Shown here in pieces: positions 1 through 4,724 of a DNA stretch of 6,746 nt (positions within the stretch are counted from its first letter, which is position 1; each line of letters begins with the position of its first letter). This stretch comes from Dokdonella_A sp038237055. GTDB taxonomy: Bacteria > Pseudomonadota > Gammaproteobacteria > Xanthomonadales > Rhodanobacteraceae. The notes below the pieces were generated by a model that was given only the letters and a program-made list of their open reading frames with translations, was not told where the DNA came from and searched no databases. A program made the position numbers and the translations under genes. The DNA is taken from the NCBI GenBank assembly GCA_038237055.1, contig JBBRZD010000187.1:1-6746 (forward strand), given 5' to 3'.

Positions 1-1077
1 CATGTTGTAGTGTACCGTCGGCACGACCGGGATCGGCTGCTTGGTCACGTCGACGTTGGCGAAGATGCGCGCACTCTCGGAAATGCCGGGGAGCTTTTCG
101 TGCAGGACATCGGTGCCCAGATGCATCAGGTTGAGGTTGACGTAATCCTTGTGTTCGCCAACGCCGCGTCCTTCGTTGATCTCGGTCGCGATCGAGCGTG
201 AAACGACGTCACGCGACGCCAGATCCTTCGCGTTGGGTGCGTAGCGCTCCATGAAACGCTCACCCTTGGAATTGGTGAGGAAGCCCCCTTCGCCACGCGA
301 ACCTTCGGTGATCAGGCAGCCGGAGCCGTAGATGCCCGTCGGATGGAACTGCACGAATTCCATGTCCTGCATCGGTAGGCTCGCGCGCATGGCGAGACCG
401 CCGCCGTCGCCGGTGCAGGTGTGCGCCGAGGTCGCGGTGAAATACGCGCGGCCGTAACCGCCGGTTGCGAGCACGACACCGTGCGAACGGAACAGGTGCA
501 AGGTGCCTTCGGACATGTCGAGCGCGAGCACGCCGCGGCAGACGCCTTCGCTGTCGAAAATCAGGTCAAGTGCGAAATATTCGATGAAGAATCGCGCATC
601 GTGCTTGAGCGATTGCTGGTAAAGCGTGTGCAAGATCGCGTGGCCGGTACGGTCGGCGGCGGCGCAGGTGCGCTGCGCGGTGCCTTCGCCGTAGTTCGTC
701 GTCATGCCACCAAATGGACGCTGGTAGATCTTGCCTTCGTCCGTGCGCGAGAACGGCACGCCATAGTGCTCCAGCTCGATGACCGCCGCCGGGGCTTCTT
801 TGCACATGTACTCGATCGCGTCCTGGTCGCCGAGCCAGTCGGAACCCTTGATCGTGTCGTAAAAATGAAAGCGCCAGTCGTCCTCGCCCATGTTGCCGAG
901 TGCGGCCGAGATGCCCCCCTGCGCCGCAACCGTGTGCGAGCGCGTCGGGAAGACCTTGGTGATGCATGCGGTTTGCAAGCCTGTCGCGGCGAGACCGAAG
1001 GTGGCGCGCAATCCCGCGCCGCCGGCACCCACGACGACGATGTCGACCTTGTGTTCCTGGATTTTGTAGCTTTCCAT
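1..1077 (-). CDS. sdhA: Succinate dehydrogenase flavoprotein subunit SdhA, N-terminal 359 residues (cut by window edge)
   Basis: SdhA oxidises succinate to fumarate on the inner face of the cytoplasmic membrane and passes electrons through FAD to the SdhB iron-sulfur clusters (TCA cycle and respiration). Translation gives an N-terminal dinucleotide-binding motif GAGGAGL (residues 17-23) and TRSHTVAAQGGI, whose His48 is the expected covalent FAD attachment site. Active-site elements FHPTG (His245) and TEGSRGEGG follow, then SRDVVSRS (Arg289) and VPTVHYNM (His357) at the edge. These match E. coli SdhA throughout. The family is about 590-600 residues, so some 235 are missing to the left. The start ATG at 1077 lies four bases after the sdhD stop. 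No strong ribosome binding site is visible, so translation is probably coupled to sdhD. No frameshift or missing key residue is seen. Confidence 0.98.
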   Translation of the reverse strand, partial: MESYKIQEHKVDIVVVGAGGAGLRATFGLAATGLQTACITKVFPTRSHTVAAQGGISAALGNMGEDDWRFHFYDTIKGSDWLGDQDAIEYMCKEAPAAVIELEHYGVPFSRTDEGKIYQRPFGGMTTNYGEGTAQRTCAAADRTGHAILHTLYQQSLKHDARFFIEYFALDLIFDSEGVCRGVLALDMSEGTLHLFRSHGVVLATGGYGRAYFTATSAHTCTGDGGGLAMRASLPMQDMEFVQFHPTGIYGSGCLITEGSRGEGGFLTNSKGERFMERYAPNAKDLASRDVVSRSIATEINEGRGVGEHKDYVNLNLMHLGTDVLHEKLPGISESARIFANVDVTKQPIPVVPTVHYNM

Positions 1078-1081
1078 TCGA

Positions 1082-1480
1082 TCAATGCCCCAGCGTGATG
1101 CGGATGACGGCAAGCACGCTTGCGGCGGCGCCGAGGAAACAGAGGAACTTGATCGCAATCTGCGTCGCGAGCGCAAGTCCGGGCGTGGTTACGTAGTCTT
1201 CAACGACGACCTGCAGGCCCAACTGCGCATGCCAGAACACCGCGATCACGAACGCGATCATCAGCACGGCATTGAAGGGCTGTGCGATCAGCAAATGCGC
1301 ACCGGTGTAATCCAGATGCACCATCTTCAGCGCAATCCAGATGAACCAGACGCCGAGCAGCGCCAGCGCAACCGCCGTAACGCGCTGCACGATGAAATGA
1401 TGCACGCCATACTTGGCCGAGCCCAAGCCGACAGCTTTCTTGATGGGCGTACGCAACGAATCGCCTTGGGACTTGCTCAT
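1082..1480 (-). CDS. sdhD: Succinate dehydrogenase membrane anchor subunit SdhD
   Basis: This 132-residue integral membrane protein has three predicted transmembrane helices (about 33-54, 65-88 and 102-127). With SdhC it anchors SdhAB, helps hold haem b and forms the ubiquinone site. The family signature HAQLGLQVVVEDYV (84-97) carries His84, equivalent to E. coli SdhD His71, and Asp95-Tyr96, equivalent to the quinone-site Asp82-Tyr83. The ATG at 1480 is chosen because it overlaps the sdhC stop as ATGA and is preceded by GGAGG six bases upstream. An in-frame start at 1555 would run far into sdhC and is rejected. The overlap indicates translational coupling within the sdhCDAB operon. Confidence 0.95.
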   Translation of the reverse strand: MSKSQGDSLRTPIKKAVGLGSAKYGVHHFIVQRVTAVALALLGVWFIWIALKMVHLDYTGAHLLIAQPFNAVLMIAFVIAVFWHAQLGLQVVVEDYVTTPGLALATQIAIKFLCFLGAAASVLAVIRITLGH

Positions 1481-1872
1481 GCGCCGCCTCCCTGCAAGAT
1501 CACGCAGGCCCAGATCAGGGCCGCCAGCAGCAGACTGCCGATGCTCACGAGCCAACCGTTGCGCACGAATTGCGCGGGCAGATAGCCCCAGCCGAGGTCC
1601 TGCAGCAGGTGACGGATACCATTGAGCAGGTGAAAGGCCAGCGCCCAGGTCCAGCCGATCAGCAGGATCATGCCAATCCAGGAACCGCAGAAAGCGCGCA
1701 CTTCTGCGTACGCTTGCGGCCCGTCTGCCAGAGCGAGCAGGGCGGTTACCAGCAGGATCGTGCCGAATGCAAGCGCGATCCCGGTCGCACGATGCACGAT
1801 CGACGTCACCATCTGGATCTGCCAGCGGTAGATCGTGGTGAAGGGTGATAGAGGTCGCGCAGTGGCTGGCAT
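1477..1872 (-). CDS. sdhC: Succinate dehydrogenase cytochrome b556 subunit SdhC
   Basis: This 131-residue membrane subunit of complex II has three helices (about 24-49, 63-88 and 107-128). The N-terminus RPLSPFTTIYR (6-16) followed by TSIVHRATG (23-31) is the Sdh_cyt family signature. Ser24 and Arg28 correspond to the quinone-site Ser27 and Arg31 of E. coli SdhC. FHLLNGIRHLLQD (80-92) holds His81, equivalent to the haem ligand His84, and the conserved GIRH. The start ATG lies 18 bp after the stop of the small upstream gene and has only a weak ribosome binding site, which suggests coupling to that gene. The stop overlaps the sdhD start by four bases. Confidence 0.96.
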   Translation of the reverse strand: MPATARPLSPFTTIYRWQIQMVTSIVHRATGIALAFGTILLVTALLALADGPQAYAEVRAFCGSWIGMILLIGWTWALAFHLLNGIRHLLQDLGWGYLPAQFVRNGWLVSIGSLLLAALIWACVILQGGGA

Positions 1873-1890
1873 GGCTGGCTCGTGCTGACG

Positions 1891-2094
1891 TTAGTGGGGA
1901 ATCCGCCCCGCGTATACGCGGTTCGCATCGATTGGGATGCAGCGGCGGTTCTTTTCCTGGTATCCGTACCGGGCAGGGTCATGTTCCGCGGCATAGGCGC
2001 CATACCCGACCGGTCGCTCTGCCCGTGCGTCGGTCAGGGCCTTGGCCGCCGTCGACGAATAATGTTCAGCAGACGGAAGTAGGGATTCGGCCAT
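1891..2094 (-). CDS. Small protein resembling the SDHAF4/DUF1674 complex II assembly factor, leader gene of the sdh operon
   Basis: This 67-residue soluble protein is encoded 18 bp upstream of sdhC in the same direction, so it is probably the first gene of the operon. Seen in the sequence: residues 40-55 read PARYGYQEKNRRCIPI. From memory, the SDHAF4/DUF1674 C-terminal signature is of the form PTRYGDWEKNGRCIDF, giving P, R, Y, G, E, K, N, R, C and I in register. Known of the family: SDHAF4 binds flavinylated SdhA and promotes its assembly with SdhB. Inferred: the same role here. Oddities: the near-invariant Asp-Trp is replaced by Tyr-Gln, the terminal Asp-Phe is lost, and about a dozen residues (DANRVYAGRIPH) extend the end. 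The N-terminal half is Ala/Glu-rich and not recognised. The ATG at 2094 has no good ribosome binding site; the frame stays open upstream to 2229 but looks non-coding there. That this is a real gene is fairly likely; the SDHAF4 assignment is tentative. Confidence 0.6.
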   Translation of the reverse strand: MAESLLPSAEHYSSTAAKALTDARAERPVGYGAYAAEHDPARYGYQEKNRRCIPIDANRVYAGRIPH

Positions 2095-2207
2095 GATGCA
2101 GTGCGCAAAGGTTAAACCGAGTCGCCCGCGCAGACAACCAAAACATAAATGAGGTAATTGACTTCGCGCGGAAACCACCCCATGAAACGGGCTGCCGACG
2201 CCGCGGG

Positions 2208-2216
2208 TGCTAGAGT
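2208..2216 (+). promoter_or_regulatory. Possible extended -10 element for ygfZ
   Basis: TGC followed by TAGAGT fits an extended -10 (TGn-TANNNT), about 30 bp before the preferred ygfZ start. No convincing -35 is visible at the right distance. The 151-bp gap between the divergent small sdh-leader gene and ygfZ must hold promoters for both directions, but I can identify neither with certainty. A TTGACT at 2158 has no matching -10. Confidence 0.25.
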
Positions 2217-2245
2217 TTGCGGCCCTCACTAGACTTCACTCGATC

Positions 2246-3070
2246 ATGACCGTGTCGCTCGGCCCCGCCGACCTGCTCCTGCTAACCGGTGTCGACGCAG
2301 CCAGCTTCGCCCACGCCCAGTTCACCAGCGACGTGAAATCACTCGCTGACGACAACTGGCACTGGAGCGCGTGGCTTGATCCGCAAGGGCGCGCCCGCCA
2401 TTTCTTTCTATTGATGCGCACCGGCCCCGCGCGTTTGATCGCGTGGCTACCATTAGGCGGCGCCCCGGCGATGCGTGACGGACTTGCTCGCTTCGTCTTT
2501 CGTTCAGCGGTGAAGCTCGAAGCGCCAGCGGGCTGGGGCTTGCATCGAATCTCACCTGATGACCTTGCGAAACCACTTGGGGTTGGGCGTATCGCTTTGC
2601 ATCAAGATGGCTACGCTTTGATCCTGCCGGGACCGTCAGAGCGCATGGCGTGGATCGCACCAACCGGGAGCATGCAGGCAACCGCAGAACTCGAGCGCTG
2701 GCGCCTCGACGATATATCCGCATGCCTGCCCCTACTCGCACCGGAACTCGGCGGTGAATTCGTGCCGCAGGCGCTCGACCTCGAACGACTGGATGCGATC
2801 CGCTTCGACAAGGGTTGCTACCCGGGCCAGGAAATCGCCGCACGCCTGCACTTTCGCGGCGGCAACAAGCGACAACTGCAGCGCCTGCGCGTGCACGGTC
2901 AGGTGCCTGCGATCGGTGCGGCCGTGCTCGGCGGCAAAGGCCAGTCGGTCGGTCAGGTTCTCTATGCAGCAGCCGAGTCCGCGTTGTCGAGCATGGCGCT
3001 TGCGGTACTGACGCATTCCGCTGCGGGTGAGCTTTTTACTGCATCCGGCCACCGGGTCGAAATCGTATAA
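2246..3070 (+). CDS. ygfZ: YgfZ/GcvT-family folate-binding protein (iron-sulfur cluster maintenance)
   Basis: YgfZ (COG0354) is a cytosolic, tetrahydrofolate-dependent protein that supports the assembly or repair of certain Fe-S enzymes, including radical-SAM methylthiotransferases in E. coli. The product is 274 residues, shorter than E. coli YgfZ (about 326). The N-terminal part LLTGVDAASFAHAQFTSDV (12-30) matches the GcvT-like opening of the family. The diagnostic motif KGCYPGQE lies at residues 189-196, with conserved Cys191, followed by IAARLHFRGGNKR, which is also typical. The C-terminal beta-barrel segment (about 210-274) is short but present. I chose ATG 2246; the in-frame GTG at 2207 would add 13 residues with no family resemblance. 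The gene diverges from the sdh operon, a sensible neighbourhood because SdhB carries three Fe-S clusters. Confidence 0.93.
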   Translation: MTVSLGPADLLLLTGVDAASFAHAQFTSDVKSLADDNWHWSAWLDPQGRARHFFLLMRTGPARLIAWLPLGGAPAMRDGLARFVFRSAVKLEAPAGWGLHRISPDDLAKPLGVGRIALHQDGYALILPGPSERMAWIAPTGSMQATAELERWRLDDISACLPLLAPELGGEFVPQALDLERLDAIRFDKGCYPGQEIAARLHFRGGNKRQLQRLRVHGQVPAIGAAVLGGKGQSVGQVLYAAAESALSSMALAVLTHSAAGELFTASGHRVEIV

Positions 3071-3080
3071 CGACAGAATA

Positions 3081-3119
3081 GACAATGATTATTTGAAACA
3101 AAATATACAAAAATATAAA
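3081..3119 (+). promoter_or_regulatory. AT-rich promoter-like segment with partial Fur-box resemblance
   Basis: Directly after ygfZ the sequence turns sharply AT-rich. GACAATGATTATTTGAAAC (3081-3099) matches 12 of 19 positions of the classical Fur box, most of them in the left half. TTGAAA (3093-3098) with TATAAA (3114-3119) resembles a sigma-70 promoter, but the 15-bp spacing is short. TAGACA (3079) with AATATA (3102) at 17 bp is an alternative. A start near 3126 would give an RNA ending at the terminator at 3255. This is inference from the sequence alone; low AT content elsewhere in the window makes the segment stand out. Confidence 0.35.
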
Positions 3120-3125
3120 TCGCTT

Positions 3126-3255
3126 TCGATATGCTTGTTAAATCAACGCCCAGACACCTCCTTACCCTAACCTGAACAAATAACCTCGGTTCAGGGACAT
3201 ATTGCGCCAGATCGCGTAGTCTTATCCCCGCGCCCTGCTCAGTCAGGGCGTTTTT
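3126..3255 (+). ncRNA. Candidate small RNA (about 130 nt) with anti-Shine-Dalgarno motif
   Basis: Between ygfZ and the hydrolase gene there is no credible reading frame, yet the segment has small-RNA architecture. A promoter-like AT-rich region lies before it. A C-rich, apparently unpaired 5' part contains ACCTCCTTA (3156-3164), identical to the anti-Shine-Dalgarno end of 16S rRNA. It is followed by a hairpin with 7-bp arms CCTGAAC (3171-3177) and GTTCAGG (3189-3195), a linker with a second C-rich patch (TATCCCCGCGCC), and the terminator hairpin. An exposed anti-SD could pair with the ribosome binding sites of target mRNAs, as proposed for C-rich sRNAs in other proteobacteria. No known RNA family is recognised. 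The alternative is that this is merely the 3' untranslated region of ygfZ. The 5' end is an estimate. Confidence 0.35.
3231..3255 (+). terminator. Rho-independent terminator
   Basis: A perfect 7-bp stem, CGCCCTG (3231-3237) with CAGGGCG (3244-3250), and a 6-nt loop is followed by TTTTTGTGTGT. It ends transcription from ygfZ or from the candidate small RNA, and lies 290 bp before the next plus-strand gene. Confidence 0.85.
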
Positions 3256-3280
3256 GTGTGTCTGAGTATCGAAATCCTTA

Positions 3281-3475
3281 GATCGCGACAAGATTTCGCG
3301 ATCGACATCACGACGGTTTTTTCGGCGTGATGAATCCAGAAGTCGGAACGACTGCCGGGGTGGCAGACGCGACCGACATGGGCGCTGTGCAGCGCGACTA
3401 GTTGTCGCGCGCGCGCCTTGCATCTTTTCAAACACATCGACGGCAGCAAGCGCAGGCGACGCACATTCGCGTCGC
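3281..3475. repeat. Cluster of perfect short inverted repeats in the non-coding gap
   Basis: This gap (3256-3543) holds no credible gene but has consecutive perfect inverted repeats. GATCGCGA/TCGCGATC lies at 3281-3303 (7-nt loop). CATCACG/CGTGATG lies at 3306-3332, with a T6 tract in the loop. GCGCTG/CAGCGC lies at 3382-3395. GCGCGAC/GTCGCGC lies at 3392-3410. GCGACGC/GCGTCGC lies at 3456-3475. Arms are different sequences, so this is not a repeated element family. The cluster could be a structured leader RNA of the hydrolase gene, a second non-coding RNA, or protein-binding sites. Function is unknown. Confidence 0.5.
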
Positions 3476-3480
3476 AAGAG

Positions 3481-3498
3481 TTCATGCAAATGCATGAA
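3481..3498. promoter_or_regulatory. Perfect palindrome upstream of the hydrolase gene, possible operator
   Basis: TTCATGCA and TGCATGAA form a perfect 8-2-8 dyad, 45 bp before the start codon of the SleB-like gene. The symmetric form with a 2-bp centre is more typical of a dimeric repressor or activator site than of an RNA hairpin. The regulator is not identifiable from the sequence. Confidence 0.4.
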
Positions 3499-3543
3499 TG
3501 TCTGAATCTGCGCGCAGCCTTCGTGAATGCGAGAGGTAAGTAA

Positions 3544-3981
3544 ATGAAATTGGCTTTCTTGTTATGGCTGGCATCCGCGTTGCCGCAACCGGCGGCGGAT
3601 CATGTTTGTCTAGCGACGACGATCTATCTGGAAGCACGCAGCGAAACTCAGGTCGGGCAGATGGCTGTTGCCGAAGTTGCAATGCGTCGCCGCGAAACTG
3701 GTCATTGGGGCACCTCCGTGTGCGACGTCGTGCGCTCACATGGACAGTTCGCGACTGCGACTACCAGCCAGAACTTCGTGCTCGACAATCCGGATGCGTG
3801 GCAGAAGGCGTGGAAGATCGCCACTCGCACGATCGACATGTGGTCGCTGCCCAGCGGCAAGCGCAAATTCGTGGTGCCCAATGCCGATCATTTCGTCCTC
3901 GCCGAATCGGTCTCGCCGAGCTGGATCAAGGGACCACCGCTGGCGACTATCGGCGCACATAATTTCTATCGCATCAATTGA
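3544..3981 (+). CDS. Small exported SleB-type cell wall hydrolase (Hydrolase_2)
   Basis: This 145-residue protein consists of a signal peptide and one catalytic domain. The signal region is MK followed by a hydrophobic stretch (3-14), with likely cleavage near Ala18. The mature part shows the SleB/Hydrolase_2 pattern. CLATTIYLEARSE (22-34) holds the expected catalytic Glu30 and the conserved Glu34; VGQMAVAEV follows. Cys60 and GQF (67-69) come next, then PNADHF (112-117), SPSWIK (124-129) and IGAHNFYR (136-143). SleB-type enzymes cleave peptidoglycan glycan strands (lytic transglycosylase/glucosaminidase-like); here the likely site is the periplasm. It lacks the peptidoglycan-binding domain of Bacillus SleB, and the usual HYH triplet is reduced to a single His (116). 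AGAGG lies seven bases before the ATG, supporting this start. The gene stands alone, with a terminator before and after it. Confidence 0.88.
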   Translation: MKLAFLLWLASALPQPAADHVCLATTIYLEARSETQVGQMAVAEVAMRRRETGHWGTSVCDVVRSHGQFATATTSQNFVLDNPDAWQKAWKIATRTIDMWSLPSGKRKFVVPNADHFVLAESVSPSWIKGPPLATIGAHNFYRIN

Positions 3982-4016
3982 ATTGATCCGATAGCCGGCC
4001 ATCCATGGTCATGGAA

Positions 4017-4049
4017 ACGGCGGGGAGCGCAAAGCTACCCGCCGTTTTT
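4017..4049 (+). terminator. Rho-independent terminator between convergent genes
   Basis: An 8-bp perfect stem, ACGGCGGG (4017-4024) with CCCGCCGT (4038-4045), extends inward through an AGC/GCT pairing and is followed by TTTTTC. It terminates the SleB-like gene. Only three T residues follow on the minus strand, so it may serve the convergent lipoprotein gene (stop at 4064) less well. Confidence 0.9.
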
Positions 4050-4063
4050 CGTTGTGCAAACGT

Positions 4064-4540
4064 TCAACGCAGACGTAACAGACGATCCTGGCGAATCATC
4101 ACTCGATCCCCAGGACGCAGGTCGTCGTTATCCCACTGCGTGACGGTCGCCCATTGACCGTTATCGAGATGCACGCGGAACTGCCATGCTTCGCGATCAC
4201 CGCGTTCACCGTTCCCCTGTCGCTCGATTGCGTTGCCGGCAAATCCACCGGCCACCGCACCCGCCACTGTTGCCGCTGTGCGTCCGTCACCACGCCCAAC
4301 GGTACTGCCAAGCACGCCACCAATGATCGCGCCGAGTACCGCGCCACCGCCGCCGGTACTGTTTTCGCGTACATAGACGCGACCGACATCGTCGATCACG
4401 CCGCAACGACGGCAGTCGTATTCCGCTCGTCGCTGATAATAGTCATCGCCATACCGCACGCGTGGTGGTGTCGCAACGCAACCAGCCATCGAAATCAATA
4501 CTGCACCCGTCATCGCAACCGAAATCAGTTTGTTTGCCAT
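4064..4540 (-). CDS. Glycine-zipper outer-membrane lipoprotein (17-kDa antigen/SlyB-like)
   Basis: This 158-residue lipoprotein has a signal peptide ending ISMAGC, with Cys21 as the lipidation site. Met at -3 of the lipobox is unusual but tolerated. After a short Tyr/Arg-rich segment with a CRRC pair (Cys43, Cys46) comes the glycine zipper (about 63-103), two Gly/Ala-rich helices of the Rick_17kDa_Anti/glycine-zipper 2TM type. The C-terminal part (about 118-158) ends in a small beta domain with LDNGQWATVTQ and LRPGDRVMI, as in SlyB-like proteins. Such proteins sit in the outer membrane and contribute to envelope integrity; the exact role is unknown. I chose ATG 4540 because GGAG lies nine bases upstream; in-frame ATGs at 4549 and 4576 fit less well. 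SlyB belongs to the Mg2+-responsive PhoPQ regulon in enterics, so the divergent magnesium transporter gene is suggestive but not proof of co-regulation. Confidence 0.87.
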   Translation of the reverse strand: MANKLISVAMTGAVLISMAGCVATPPRVRYGDDYYQRRAEYDCRRCGVIDDVGRVYVRENSTGGGGAVLGAIIGGVLGSTVGRGDGRTAATVAGAVAGGFAGNAIERQGNGERGDREAWQFRVHLDNGQWATVTQWDNDDLRPGDRVMIRQDRLLRLR

Positions 4541-4599
4541 CACTTCCATCTCCGTAGTGAACTGCGCCACACGCATGCTTACCCGGCAATGGTAAAGAT

Positions 4600-4622
4600 G
4601 CGATGAATGGTGATTTCATCGC
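4600..4622. promoter_or_regulatory. Perfect inverted repeat in the lipoprotein/mgtE divergent gap, possible operator
   Basis: GCGATGAA (4600-4607) and TTCATCGC (4615-4622) are perfect 8-bp arms around a 7-bp centre. It lies 60 bp upstream of the lipoprotein start and about 100 bp upstream of mgtE, where a shared regulator of both divergent genes could bind. Promoter elements are not clear in this gap. Confidence 0.35.
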
Positions 4623-4724
4623 GCCGGCCCGGACCCGGTTCGCGGCAAATCCATGATCGCGCAATGACTACATGCACGCCGCTGTATGGGCTAGCATCGC
4701 GCCGTCACCCCTGGAATTTCCGCT

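Noticed and set aside
421..1098. Plus-strand open frame (225 codons) opposite sdhA
   Set aside because: The whole segment encodes conserved SdhA motifs on the other strand; the antisense product is composition-driven.
2158..2186. TTGACT as the -35 of a ygfZ promoter
   Set aside because: No acceptable -10 hexamer lies 15-19 bp downstream.
2207..2245. GTG at 2207 as an earlier ygfZ start
   Set aside because: The added 13 residues lack family resemblance, and a possible extended -10 overlaps this stretch; ATG 2246 gives the expected N-terminus.
2962..3495. Minus-strand open frame (177 codons) across the end of ygfZ and the hairpin region
   Set aside because: It crosses an intrinsic terminator and many inverted repeats, and the Arg/Ser-rich product resembles no protein family.
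4541..4576. ATG codons at 4576 and 4549 as the lipoprotein start
   Set aside because: ATG 4540 has GGAG nine bases upstream and gives a normal-length lipoprotein signal peptide; the earlier starts would put acidic residues in the n-region.
4541..4724. Mg2+ riboswitch (M-box) or attenuator in front of mgtE
   Set aside because: The gap is shared by two divergent genes and shows only one short inverted repeat; no M-box-like conserved core or terminator is visible.
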